Made by a program: the position numbers and the translations under genes
Shown here: positions 9,046-17,683 of the stretch, piece by piece
How the letters are laid out: each line of letters starts with the position of its first letter
How positions within the stretch are numbered: position 1 is the stretch's first letter
Assembly: GCF_036013955.1 (NCBI RefSeq)
Contig: NZ_CP107903.1
Location: 2,790,001 to 2,854,000 of the forward strand
Reading direction: 5' to 3'
Source of the DNA: Streptomyces sp. NBC_00459
Lineage (GTDB): Bacteria > Actinomycetota > Actinomycetes > Streptomycetales > Streptomycetaceae
Length of the DNA: 64,000 nucleotides
Notes under the pieces: generated by a model
What the model was told of the DNA's origin: nothing
What the model saw: only the letters and a program-made list of their open reading frames with translations
The model's database searches: none

Positions 9046-10770
9046 ATGGCCGACAACGTCACCTCGCTCTTTCGCAGCACGGCGGCGCACAGCCCCTCGA
9101 TGGCTGCGCTTGCGCGAGAGAGCGACGGGACCGGCCCGGTCGACTTCTGTATCCCGTGCAACCCGTACTTCCCCACCCCCGCCATGATGGACACCATGTC
9201 GGCGCGGCTGCGTGACATCATCACGTTCTACCCGAGCAGCGCCGACACGATCACCGCCGAGCTGTGCAATCTGCTCCAACTGCCGCCGCAGGCGGTGGCG
9301 ATGGGCAACGGCTCGACCGAACTGATCACGTGGATCGACCACTTGCTGGTCCGTGAATCCCTCGCCGTCCCCGTCCCCACCTTCGGCCGCTGGACCGACC
9401 AGCCCATGGAGACCGGCAAGCGGGTCGACATGTTCCCGCTCCAGGAGTCCAGCGGCTTCAACCTCGACCTCGCCCAGTACGCCGAGTTCATCCGCGCGCG
9501 TGGCACGCGTGTCGCCGTCATCTGCAACCCGAACAACCCCGACGGCGGCTTCCTGCACAAGCACGCGCTCGTGCAGTTCATGGACGCGATGGCCGACCTC
9601 GACCTGATCATCATCGACGAGTCGTTCCTGGAGTTCGCCGACGCGGAGGCCGAACCGAGCGTCGTGCAGGAGGCGATGATCCGCCCCAACGTGATCGTCC
9701 TGCGCAGCCTCGGCAAGAACTTCGGTCTGCACGGCATCCGCTTCGGCTACATGGTCGCCAACCCGTCGCTCGCGGGCCGCGTCCGTTCCATGCTGCCGAA
9801 GTGGAACCTCAACGCCTTCGCCGAGTACGTGGTGTTCATGCTCAAGGAGCACGGCCAGGAGTACATGCAGAGCCTCCACCAGGTGCGCCGTGACCGCCTC
9901 GACATGGCGAGCCAGCTCTCCTCCCTGCCCGGTCTGACGGTCTACCCGTCACAGGGCAACTTCCTCTTCGTGCGCCTCCCCGTCGGCGCCGAGGGCACCG
10001 TGGTCCGGGACCGGATGCTCACCGAGCACCGCATCCTGATCCGTGAGTGCGGCAACAAGATCGGCTCGTCCAGCCGCTTCGTGCGTCTCGTGGTGCGCCC
10101 CCAGGTGGACGTACGTCGCCTGGTGTCCGGCCTGGAACAGGTGCTCTACGGGACCAGAAGGGGAGCCGCCGTACCTGAGCTGGGTACAGGCATGAACTAC
10201 AGCTCGGGCACTGCGGCGGTGGACCGGTTGGTCAGTGCCACCAACGGGGGCGGTATGCCGGGCCTTGCCGCTCAGGCCCTCGGTACCGGTATGCCGGGGC
10301 TGACAGCAGCCGCGGCAGCCGGTACCGGCATGCCGACTCCCATGCAGGCCCCCATGCAGATGCCCGCCGCCATGCAGTCCGGTGGCTCCGGGATGCAGAT
10401 GCCGGCGGCGATGACCGCGCAGAGCTACGGTGGCGGGGGACAGAGTTACGGCGGCGGTGGGGGGCAGAGCTACGGCGGCATGCAGATGCAGACGCCCATG
10501 CAGCCGCAACCGCAGCAGGTGCCTCAGCCCCAGATCCCCCAGCCGCAGATGATGCAGCAGCCGCCCCAGATGCAGCCCCCGCAGCCCCAACAGCCCCAGC
10601 AGTCGATGGGCCAGCAACAGCCCACCCCGTCCGGCGTCCCGGCCCGCAACGGCCTCACGGCCGCCCAGGTCCGCGGCACCACCGGCCCCGGCCTGGCCCC
10701 CGCCCCGGCGACGGGCTGGCCCGCCGCCCAGAGCTGGCCCAACGCGGCGGGTATGGGGCAGGCGGGCTGA
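9046..10770 (+). CDS. PLP-dependent class I/II aminotransferase (HisC/CobD-like) with a prion-like C-terminal tail
   Basis: 574 residues. Residues about 30-365 form a fold-type I aminotransferase resembling histidinol-phosphate aminotransferase: MGNGSTELITW for cofactor phosphate contact, CNPNNPDGG for the Asn that holds the PLP ring, IIIDESFLEF with the Asp, and Schiff-base lysine K224 in SLGKNFGLHGIRFGY. Typical HisC-like proteins stop near 360. Here about 205 extra residues follow, built of GTGMP repeats, Met/Ala/Gln stretches, two QSYGGGG units and Gln/Pro-rich runs. The tail looks disordered. The gene stands alone between a promoter and a strong terminator, so the amino acid substrate is not indicated by its neighbours. 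The GGAGG ribosome site just before ATG 9046 fixes the start. Confidence 0.85.
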   Translation: MADNVTSLFRSTAAHSPSMAALARESDGTGPVDFCIPCNPYFPTPAMMDTMSARLRDIITFYPSSADTITAELCNLLQLPPQAVAMGNGSTELITWIDHLLVRESLAVPVPTFGRWTDQPMETGKRVDMFPLQESSGFNLDLAQYAEFIRARGTRVAVICNPNNPDGGFLHKHALVQFMDAMADLDLIIIDESFLEFADAEAEPSVVQEAMIRPNVIVLRSLGKNFGLHGIRFGYMVANPSLAGRVRSMLPKWNLNAFAEYVVFMLKEHGQEYMQSLHQVRRDRLDMASQLSSLPGLTVYPSQGNFLFVRLPVGAEGTVVRDRMLTEHRILIRECGNKIGSSSRFVRLVVRPQVDVRRLVSGLEQVLYGTRRGAAVPELGTGMNYSSGTAAVDRLVSATNGGGMPGLAAQALGTGMPGLTAAAAAGTGMPTPMQAPMQMPAAMQSGGSGMQMPAAMTAQSYGGGGQSYGGGGGQSYGGMQMQTPMQPQPQQVPQPQIPQPQMMQQPPQMQPPQPQQPQQSMGQQQPTPSGVPARNGLTAAQVRGTTGPGLAPAPATGWPAAQSWPNAAGMGQAG

Positions 10771-10807
10771 ACGGCCCCGGCCCGGCGGGCAGTTGCCGAG
10801 AACGACC

Positions 10808-10842
10808 GTGTGCCGCCACCCTGATCGAGGGTGGCGGCACAC
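10808..10842. terminator. Bidirectional terminator hairpin
   Basis: A perfect 15-bp stem, GTGTGCCGCCACCCT (10808-10822), pairs with 10828-10842 around a 5-nt loop. It lies between the convergent aminotransferase and SH3-like genes and can serve both. Confidence 0.8.
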
Positions 10843-10887
10843 GTCGTCACGGCGTTACGGCGGATCAGCGGTCGTCCGCCGCGGGCG

Positions 10888-11268
10888 TCAGCTGCACTCG
10901 TTGTCCGCGGCCTGCGAACCGCCGTCGTCCAGGTTGCCGTTGTACACCCATCCGTTGACCTGCGTGCCGCTGATCCGCACGTGGGTCCACTTGTTGCCGG
11001 CGGAGTTGGTCACCCAGCAGTGGTAGAACAGCGTCACCGAGGTGCCGACCTCGGCGGTGACGCCACAGTCGGCGCTCGGGCCGGTGCGGACCAGTGCGCT
11101 GCTGCCCGCGGCGGTGCCCTCACCACCGGACTTGTTCTGCCACGCCGGGTGGGTGCACGCGGCGGCGGCCGAGGTCGCCGCACCGGCCGCCGGAGCGGTG
11201 GCCATGAGTCCGGCCGAGGCCACGAGAAGCGGCAGCGCTGCCATGGTGCCCAGCTTGGTCATGTTCAT
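10888..11268 (-). CDS. Small secreted SH3-like domain protein
   Basis: 126 residues with a clear Sec signal peptide (MNMTKLGTMAALPLLVASAG, cleavage probably after ATAPAAGA near residue 30). The mature part has a bacterial SH3-like pattern: ALVRTGPSADCGVTAEVGTSVTL, then KWTHVRISGTQVNGWVYNGNL. Four cysteines (about 38, 68, 83 and the penultimate residue) could form two disulfides. SH3-like domains of this size often bind cell wall, but no enzyme is attached and no partner is adjacent. It is monocistronic and convergent with the aminotransferase gene. Confidence 0.75.
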   Translation of the reverse strand: MNMTKLGTMAALPLLVASAGLMATAPAAGAATSAAAACTHPAWQNKSGGEGTAAGSSALVRTGPSADCGVTAEVGTSVTLFYHCWVTNSAGNKWTHVRISGTQVNGWVYNGNLDDGGSQAADNECS

Positions 11269-11395
11269 CAGAAGTATCCCCTGTCCGAGGGGCCGCCCCG
11301 TTGGGCCGCCCGGTGATCAAGAGAATGTCGTGTTCACGCGGACAAGTCGTTGACCCTGAGTCCACGCCTTTTTGACCATCCGTCCAGACACCCGC

Positions 11396-12394
11396 TCAGA
11401 CCGGTCCCCCCGCCATACCGACCGCCCTCCCCCGGTACTCCCTGGGCGTCATCTCGTACGCCCGGCGAAAGGCCCGGCTGAAGTGGGCGACATGGGTGAA
11501 CCCCCAGCGCCCGGCGATGACGTGGATGGGAGTGGTGACCATCAGCGGGTCGCCCAGGTCCCGTCGGCACTGTTCGAGCCGCTCCCGGCGCATCCATCCG
11601 GCGACGGTGATCCCGCGCTCCTGGAAGAGCCGGTGCAGATGGCTGAGCGAGATGTGGTGCGCGGCGGCGATGGCGCCCGGAGCCAGCTCGGGCTCGTGCA
11701 GATGCTGGCGGATGAAGCCCTGTATGCGGAGGGTGAGCGCACGGCGTTCGGTCTCGGGGTCGAGGCGGGCGTCGGAGTCGAGGGCATGGGCGAAGAGCGC
11801 CGAGACCAGGTCGACGACGACCCTGGCCAACCGGGGCCCGTCGGAGGGCCGGTAGGAGTCGCTCTTCGCGGTCAACTGGGAGAGGAACTGGACCAGTAGA
11901 GAGCCGATGCCGTCCCGCCCGGACAGTCGGCAGCGCATCAGCTCGTCGATTCGGTCGAGTGCGGGCGGCAGTTGTGACTTGGGGATCTCCAGACCCACCC
12001 CGGTCTGCGCGGAGTCCGGAGGAAGGCCGATGCCGGACTCGCACTCGAAGGGCCGCGAGGTGTCGATGACACAGACGTCGTACGGCCCGAACTCGCCTTG
12101 TACGCCGTCTCGTTCGACTCTCATGGTGCCGCTCAGCCGCAGCGACAGATGGAACCGCTCGGGGTCGGACTGCCGGATCAGTCGCGTGGTGCGTCTGAAG
12201 CGCACCGACGGCAGGGTGGCAGGCCACACCGTGACGGCGCCGAGGTTCAGCACACGCTGGTAGGCACGGAAATCGTCGTGGCGGTCACTGAACAGTTCCA
12301 TGGGGGCGTGTGTCCGCTGGAACAACTCGCTCCAGTAGTCGAACCGGTCCCCCGCCGAAACGTCCATGCTCCGGAACACCGTTTCACTCAACAT
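11396..12394 (-). CDS. AraC-family transcriptional regulator (AraC-binding-like plus HTH_18)
   Basis: 332 residues. The N-terminal about 200 residues resemble the AraC-binding-like domain (FDYWSELFQRTHAP, then RLSGTMRVERDG and the DTSRPFE loop). The C-terminal about 100 residues hold two helix-turn-helix units: IAAAHHISLSHLHRLFQERG and the family signature WGFTHVAHFSRAFRRAYEMT followed by PREYR. Regulators of this shape usually activate catabolic genes. No obvious target is adjacent; the nearest divergent gene lies off to the left. ATG 12394 is used; ATG 12364 is an alternative. Confidence 0.85.
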   Translation of the reverse strand: MLSETVFRSMDVSAGDRFDYWSELFQRTHAPMELFSDRHDDFRAYQRVLNLGAVTVWPATLPSVRFRRTTRLIRQSDPERFHLSLRLSGTMRVERDGVQGEFGPYDVCVIDTSRPFECESGIGLPPDSAQTGVGLEIPKSQLPPALDRIDELMRCRLSGRDGIGSLLVQFLSQLTAKSDSYRPSDGPRLARVVVDLVSALFAHALDSDARLDPETERRALTLRIQGFIRQHLHEPELAPGAIAAAHHISLSHLHRLFQERGITVAGWMRRERLEQCRRDLGDPLMVTTPIHVIAGRWGFTHVAHFSRAFRRAYEMTPREYRGRAVGMAGGPV

Positions 12395-12611
12395 GCGATT
12401 GCCCCCGCCCGTGAGGCCTTCTCAGAGCCTCACTCCTCGCCCCTTCGTACCAACACGACGGCATGACCTTCAACGAGGTGGAGGGATCTTTCACCGGAGC
12501 CTGCGGTGATCTTCCTCACCGCAGGCCACGGCATGGACGAAATCGCTGACGACCCGTCAATGGTCTTGCTCCAGAAGGAGTTTGGGTGCCACCGACGAGC
12601 GGTGTGCCGGG

Positions 12612-13952
12612 CTAGTGATCGTGCTCCAGGTGGAGCTTGAGCAGATCGACGCCGTAGTCGCCCCCGTTGGGGGTCCGGACGATGGTGTGGATGTGCTGCT
12701 GGGTGGGCGTGCCCCCGGGCCCGCCCATGCCGCCACCGCCACCGCCTCCTCCGCTCGATGACTTGTTGCCGTAGCCGAGGGGCGACTGGGCGTCGTACTC
12801 GATGAGTACGACGGGACTGTGCACGCGGTAGTAGAAGGCGGAGGAATCCTTGGTCTCGCCGATCCAGTAGAAGTACGTGTCGTCGAGATGTTCCTCCACC
12901 TCGGACATCCGCACCTCGGCGTGCGCGTCGGCCATGTTGCCGACGTAGACGCGCACCAGGTCGAGCAGCTTCTGGCGCGCGGTGGCGCTGAACCCGGCGG
13001 CGGCCAGGCCCTGGTAGGCGAGCTTGAGGTTGTCCTGACCGGCGCCGGCCTTCAGGTTGTCGCCGGCCTTGGTCTCCGAGGAGATCACCTTCTCGCGCTG
13101 GGCGTCGGTCAGGGCGCGCAGCGCGGTCAGACCGGCGGTGGTCTCCTTCTTGAAGGTGGTGATCTTCTCGCCCTTGTAGGTGGCCGAGGTCGGTTCGGAG
13201 CCCATGAAGGTCGGGGTCATGACGACCTGGTCGCCGAGGACGAAGTAGTTGATGGCGACGTGATGCCCCTCGTACTGGAACCCCCAGGGCTTGCTGGTCG
13301 AAGGCGTCCCCATGAAGGTGAAGAAGTAGGCGCCCTCGGTGAGGGTGTCCCGGCCGCCGCCGCTGTAGTCGCCGAGGAACGCGTTGAGCTTCATGATGTT
13401 GCGGGTCTGGGTGAGCCCGTCGGCGGACAGCGCGACACCGAGGAGCGCGTACCCGAGGTCGCGCTGCTTGTCGGTGATATCGCCCATCCGGACGCCCTGA
13501 CGCTCGTACCCGTCGACGTTGCTCCACTTCAGCCACTCGTCGTCGTCCACGTCGAACACGCAGGACTTCCGCTGGGCGCTGGAGAGCCCGTCCAGGAAGG
13601 CCTGCGCGGCCTTGACGACGGCATCCGTGGAGACGTCGGTGGAGTGGATGGAGTAGAGCCCGTCGACGGTCTTCCCGTCGGTGGTGACCCCGGTGAAGTC
13701 GGCGTACTTGACCTCACTGGCCCCGGGTCCCATCCCTCCACCACCGCCACCGCCGGGCCCGCCGGAGGGCATGCCGTTCGGGGGGCCGCCGTACGAGGAG
13801 GAGGACGACGACGTACTCGCCGAGTCGGAGGATCCGGAGGAGCAGCCGGTCATGGTCGCCAGGGCGGCGACTCCACCGGTGAGCAGTGCCTTGTTCATGA
13901 ACCAGCGGCGGCTGCGCTCGGTTTCGGGGGTGCGGGGGCGGTGTTGGGACAT
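12612..13952 (-). CDS. Exported DUF3500 lipoprotein
   Basis: 446 residues. The N-terminus has twin arginines (RSRRWFMNKALL) and a lipobox (ATMTGC), so it is probably a Tat-exported lipoprotein. A Ser/Gly linker (about 38-78) with a seven-glycine run precedes the globular domain (about 80-405): KAAQAFLDGLSSAQRKS, FTFMGTPS, WGFQYEGHHVAINY and TFMGSEP are the marks of DUF3500, a family without an established reaction. A second poly-Gly loop precedes a His-rich end (QQHIHTIV and HLEHDH), which may bind metal. It is a single gene in its neighbourhood. Confidence 0.85.
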   Translation of the reverse strand: MSQHRPRTPETERSRRWFMNKALLTGGVAALATMTGCSSGSSDSASTSSSSSSYGGPPNGMPSGGPGGGGGGGMGPGASEVKYADFTGVTTDGKTVDGLYSIHSTDVSTDAVVKAAQAFLDGLSSAQRKSCVFDVDDDEWLKWSNVDGYERQGVRMGDITDKQRDLGYALLGVALSADGLTQTRNIMKLNAFLGDYSGGGRDTLTEGAYFFTFMGTPSTSKPWGFQYEGHHVAINYFVLGDQVVMTPTFMGSEPTSATYKGEKITTFKKETTAGLTALRALTDAQREKVISSETKAGDNLKAGAGQDNLKLAYQGLAAAGFSATARQKLLDLVRVYVGNMADAHAEVRMSEVEEHLDDTYFYWIGETKDSSAFYYRVHSPVVLIEYDAQSPLGYGNKSSSGGGGGGGGMGGPGGTPTQQHIHTIVRTPNGGDYGVDLLKLHLEHDH

Positions 13953-14049
13953 GGGGCCACGGTGGGGCGCGAAGCTGAGGGAAAACTGAAGGCCGGCCGA
14001 GGCGGCGACCGGTGACGCGCCTCATGCCGCTGTTGCGTCCGGGGGCCGG

Positions 14050-15342
14050 TTATGGTCCGGGCTTGGGCAACATCGCCGTTGAGCAGTTCGGGACCGGGAC
14101 CGGGGAGGCGGACACGTGCCAGGTGAGAATCCAGCCGGCGGTGAGCGCCACCGCGCCGCCCGCCAGGGCGATCGCGCCGCCTGTTCCCAGGCCTGCGGCC
14201 GCCAGGCCCAGGCAGACCGGCCCGACGCCCTGCAGCGTCATGCTGCCGGAGCCGAGCAAGCCGAAGGCCTGACCTTGGCCGTCCTGCGGCAGGGCGTCCA
14301 GAAACGGGCGTTGCAGGCCGAGACCGTAGGCGTATCCGAGGCCGCTGACCAGCAGCAGACAGGACGAGACGCCCACTCCGGGCTCGGCAGCGAAGCCGAT
14401 CAGCGGCAGCCCCGCCAGCGCAACCAACGGGACTACCAGTCGCTCCCGGGCGCGTGGCCGTAGGAGTCGGCCCACCAGCAGGTCACCGACGAGCATGCCG
14501 ACCGGCAGACAGCCCATCAGCACCGCGTACCAGCCGGGCGCGAAGTGGCGTTCTCCCGCGTAGGCGACGATGAGGCCTTCCGCGCCCGCTACGAACGCGA
14601 CGGGTAGCCACTGGGCCAGCATCAGTCGCCGCACTGTGCGTCCGCGCAGCAGCAGGCCGGCACCCCGCAGGCTTGCCCGGACGGCCCCGCCATCGCCCCC
14701 AGCACTGCCGGGTGTGCCGCCGAACTCTCCCGGCTCCAGCCGGGGTAGCCGGAGGCGGACAGCGAGCGCGCATCCTAGGTAGAGGGCGGCGCTGACCACG
14801 AGCGCCCGGCGCGGGCCGAGTGCCGCGACGGCCGCACCACCCAGCGCCAGACCGAACAACTGCGCGCCGGAGGAGGCGATGTTGTTCAGTGAACGGCCCA
14901 GTACATAGGCGTCGCCCTCCAGCCACCGCGCGACCAGCCGGCTCGACGCGCCGTGAAACACCGGTGTGGTGAGGGCGACCAGCGCCACGACACCGAGGCT
15001 TGCCACGATCGGCATCCGCACCAGGGCGAGCAGCAGGGCGGCGGCGCACTCCAAGGCGTAGCCGCCGACGATGAGCGCGCGGGGCGGCAGTCGGTCGGCC
15101 AGTGAGCCCAGCAGCAGCGAGCCGAACAACTGCGGGAGAAAGCCGATGCCGAAGGCCACCGCGCTCAACAGCGCGGAGCCGGTGGCCGAGAAGACCAGCA
15201 CCGAGAACGTGGTGATCCGCAGCGAGCCCGCAGTGATCGCTACGGCGCGGGTCGAGAAGAGCAGCCGGAATCGCGGCTCGGCCAGCACCTCCCGGTAGGT
15301 GGCACGGTCGTTGCCCTGCGCGGGTTCGGCGGTTGGGGTCAT
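14050..15342 (-). CDS. Major facilitator superfamily exporter
   Basis: 430 residues with about 10-12 hydrophobic segments. The GSLADRLPPRALIVGGY loop after the second helix is the MFS motif-A region. The architecture (short cytosolic N-terminus, GRSLNNIASSGAQLFG in the middle) matches drug-efflux MFS proteins of the MFS_3/EntS type. ATG 15342 is chosen because upstream codons overlap the divergent regulator and its operator. It is transcribed divergently from an ArsR-like regulator across an 8-bp perfect inverted repeat, so it is very likely that regulator's target. The substrate is unknown. Confidence 0.85.
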   Translation of the reverse strand: MTPTAEPAQGNDRATYREVLAEPRFRLLFSTRAVAITAGSLRITTFSVLVFSATGSALLSAVAFGIGFLPQLFGSLLLGSLADRLPPRALIVGGYALECAAALLLALVRMPIVASLGVVALVALTTPVFHGASSRLVARWLEGDAYVLGRSLNNIASSGAQLFGLALGGAAVAALGPRRALVVSAALYLGCALAVRLRLPRLEPGEFGGTPGSAGGDGGAVRASLRGAGLLLRGRTVRRLMLAQWLPVAFVAGAEGLIVAYAGERHFAPGWYAVLMGCLPVGMLVGDLLVGRLLRPRARERLVVPLVALAGLPLIGFAAEPGVGVSSCLLLVSGLGYAYGLGLQRPFLDALPQDGQGQAFGLLGSGSMTLQGVGPVCLGLAAAGLGTGGAIALAGGAVALTAGWILTWHVSASPVPVPNCSTAMLPKPGP

Positions 15343-15381
15343 GACGCGCACCCTCGCCGCGCGCCCACGCCACTCACCAGT

Positions 15382-15401
15382 GATTCGTCGCTGGACGAAT
15401 C
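15382..15401. promoter_or_regulatory. Palindromic operator between the MFS exporter and the ArsR-like regulator
   Basis: GATTCGTC (15382-15389) and GACGAATC (15394-15401) form a perfect 8-bp inverted repeat with a 4-bp spacer. A further pair, GCTGGAC (15390-15396) and GTCCAGC (15411-15417), overlaps it. It sits in the 89-bp gap between the two divergent starts. Confidence 0.7.
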
Positions 15402-15431
15402 GAAACAGACGTCCAGCGGTAGCATGGCCGG

Positions 15432-16409
15432 GTGCTCCGCTTCGAGGTCTCCGTCGAGGACCTGCTGCGCAGCCGCTTCGCACTGTCTCCCGCGCTGGAC
15501 CTCTGCCTGCTGCTGCGCTCGCTCATCGGCCAGGGCCGGCCGCTGCCGCGAGCCTGGGCCACCCGGCTCATGCCGGCCTTTGTACGGCTTCGCCGCGACA
15601 CCGAACTGAACGCCGCACTCGCCCTGCAGACCCCGCAAGGCGGACCGAACTTCGTCGCCCCACCCCCGCGCGGCCTCAACCAGACCTGGGCGGACGACCT
15701 GGCCGTAATCAGGGCCACACCCCTGGAAGCGGCCCGCCACGAATTCGCCGTCACCACGACCGGACCGTCCGCCCGCGATCCCCGCGTACGCGCGGTGCTG
15801 GACTCACCGGACGCCGTCTCCCGGATCGCCGAGGCGATGGACCAGGCGTGGCACGAGCTGCTCGCCGCGGACTGGCCGCAACTGCGCGCGGTCTGTGAAC
15901 GCGACGTCGTGCACCGTGTGGGTGTGATCGGCGAGCACGGATGGGCCGCGACCATCGAGAGCCTGCACCCCGGCATCGCCTGGCACGCCGGCGGTATCGA
16001 GATCGACTTCTTCCGAGGCGGAACAGTCCCCCTCGCCGGCGACGGGCTCCTGCTGATCCCTTCGGTCTTCGTCGGGCATATCGCCACGCATCTGGAAGAC
16101 CCCTGGCCCAGGACCCTGGTCTACCGTGCCCGCGGCACCGCCGCCCTGTGGGGCGAACAGGAGACCGTCCCCCGACCGGACGCGCTGACCGCTCTGGTCG
16201 GCCGGGCCCGAGCCCGGCTGCTGGTGGCGCTGGACGCCCCGGCCAGCACCAGCCACCTCGCCCGAAGCCTCGCCATGACACCCGGCGCGGTGGGAGACCA
16301 CCTCGCCATCCTGCGAGGCGCGGGGCTGCTCGTCCGCGCCCGGTCCGGACGGTCGGTGCTCTACCGGCGCACCCCGCTCGGCGAGGCACTGGTCGCCGGT
16401 TCGGGCTGA
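15432..16409 (+). CDS. ArsR-like winged-helix regulator with an N-terminal DUF5937-type domain
   Basis: 325 residues. The N-terminal about 240 residues resemble the DUF5937 region found in actinobacterial ArsR-like regulators (LRFEVSVEDLLRSRFA start). The C-terminus is a winged helix: LLVALDAPASTSHLARSLAM, then PGAVGDHLAILRGAGLLVR and GRSVLYRRT. There are no ArsR-type metal cysteines, so the ligand is probably organic. The GTG start is used because the first ATG would delete the domain start. It most likely represses the divergent MFS exporter and itself from the palindrome at 15382-15401. A 24-bp palindrome ends the transcript. Confidence 0.8.
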   Translation: MLRFEVSVEDLLRSRFALSPALDLCLLLRSLIGQGRPLPRAWATRLMPAFVRLRRDTELNAALALQTPQGGPNFVAPPPRGLNQTWADDLAVIRATPLEAARHEFAVTTTGPSARDPRVRAVLDSPDAVSRIAEAMDQAWHELLAADWPQLRAVCERDVVHRVGVIGEHGWAATIESLHPGIAWHAGGIEIDFFRGGTVPLAGDGLLLIPSVFVGHIATHLEDPWPRTLVYRARGTAALWGEQETVPRPDALTALVGRARARLLVALDAPASTSHLARSLAMTPGAVGDHLAILRGAGLLVRARSGRSVLYRRTPLGEALVAGSG

Positions 16410-16497
16410 GGGCTACCGGCTGCCCGAACAGCCCCACCGAAGTCGCCCTCGCCCGCTGACCCGGCCCCTGCCGGCCAAGGCCCGCCCGGCCGGCTGC

Positions 16498-16521
16498 CCG
16501 GCGCGTCACGTGACGCGCCGG
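16498..16521 (+). terminator. Palindromic terminator after the ArsR-like gene
   Basis: A 24-bp perfect palindrome centred on CACGTG (16507-16512) folds into a GC-rich hairpin. No U-tract follows, as is common in Streptomyces. Right after it, base composition drops (TCCTATTTTCTTCC), marking the edge of the TIR/Nudix insert. Confidence 0.55.
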
Positions 16522-16621
16522 ACGAGACATCCTATTTTCTTCCCCGGCGCATGAATCGGGTATGTGGGTGTGAGACTGTCGGGGTGGGCTGAGTGCAGGT
16601 GGCATCGGGCAAGGGGGCGTG

Positions 16622-17680
16622 ATGGTGGCGACGTTCAAGCCGCGGATCTTCATTGGATCTTCAGGCGAGGCCAAAGACATCGCGCACTCCCTGCATAAGG
16701 CCCTGTCCGCGTCGGCTGCTCCAACTGTGTGGTACGAGGATAATTTCGCAGCTTCCAGGACAGTGATCGAGCGGCTCGACGAGGTCGCGCATTCCGAAAT
16801 TGATGGCGCTGTCCTGGTGCTCACTGCGGACGATCTCCGTGAGCGGGCCGGAAGCACGTCTTTAACGCCACGCGACAATGTCATATTTGAGTTAGGGCTC
16901 TTCATCGGTGCAGTGGGAAGGGACCGCACATTCGGTCTGCTGTGCAGTCACTGCGCCAAGAGTCTGGAACTTCCCAGCGACCTTCTGGGTGTCACATGGT
17001 TGCACTTCCAAAATCCGCGATGCAACGGAGCCTCGTCCGCGACGGACCCGGTCGCCTACTTGGGACATCTCACCAGCGCAGTCCGCGGTGCCGCAGATCA
17101 GATTCTGAACGGCCTGAAAGCGGCGAAGGTTTCGCCTGTACGGGCACCAGGCCTCCCCGACCTGGTCAAAGCCTATCCGATGCGGAGATTGGTGACGCGA
17201 CACACCTGGAATGAGGTGCTGCAGAACGCCAGTCGGCATATCTGGCTCTACGGAATGGCCGAGCACGGATACGCCGAAGACGACGACGTCCCCGAGCTGC
17301 TGGCGAGCGCGGCCTTCCGGGGCTGCGAAATCCGGGTGCTCCTTCTTGATCCGGACCACAGCGGGACCTTGTCGGTCGACCGTGAGGAGGGAAATCCGTC
17401 GGGGACGATCGCTCCCCGAATCAGAGCAGCTCTAGCCAGATTTCAAGCCATGGCGGAAGCGTGCGACGGCAACATGCAGGTGAATGTCTACGACGGGCCA
17501 CCCACTGTCAGTATCGTACGCGGTGACGATCGTATTCTCGTCACACCCTACGTCCGATACATCTCGGGCAACAACACTCCAACATTTGAGCTGGAAAGCG
17601 CGGAACCCGTTGGCATGTTCGGTCGCTATGCGCGGCATTTTCAGAAAGTATGGAACGATTCCAGGCCATGGAGTGGGTGA
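16622..17680 (+). CDS. TIR-domain (CAP12/Pycsar-effector-like) protein with a DUF5919-like C-terminal domain
   Basis: About 352 residues, no signal peptide. Residues about 8-130 match the TIR-like nucleotide-binding domain found in CBASS/Pycsar-type effectors: RIFIGSSGEAKDIA at the first strand, VWYEDNFAASRTVIERLDE, AVLVLTADD, and PRDNVIFELGLFIG, whose Glu sits where the NADase catalytic residue is expected. Residues about 180-350 resemble DUF5919: HTWNEVLQNASRHIWLYG, GCEIRVLLLDPD, and MFGRYARHFQKVWND. No cyclic-nucleotide synthase is nearby. Its stop is 3 bp from the Nudix gene start, so the two are coupled. Base composition is visibly less GC-rich than the neighbours, suggesting transfer. 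The ribosome site AAGGGGG at 16611-16617 supports ATG 16622; GTG 16619 is too close. Confidence 0.75.
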   Translation: MVATFKPRIFIGSSGEAKDIAHSLHKALSASAAPTVWYEDNFAASRTVIERLDEVAHSEIDGAVLVLTADDLRERAGSTSLTPRDNVIFELGLFIGAVGRDRTFGLLCSHCAKSLELPSDLLGVTWLHFQNPRCNGASSATDPVAYLGHLTSAVRGAADQILNGLKAAKVSPVRAPGLPDLVKAYPMRRLVTRHTWNEVLQNASRHIWLYGMAEHGYAEDDDVPELLASAAFRGCEIRVLLLDPDHSGTLSVDREEGNPSGTIAPRIRAALARFQAMAEACDGNMQVNVYDGPPTVSIVRGDDRILVTPYVRYISGNNTPTFELESAEPVGMFGRYARHFQKVWNDSRPWSG

Positions 17681-17683
17681 AAG

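Noticed and set aside
12720..13800. Gly-rich runs in DUF3500 considered as a collagen-like or PE-PGRS repeat
   Set aside because: They are only two short poly-Gly linkers flanking a globular domain.
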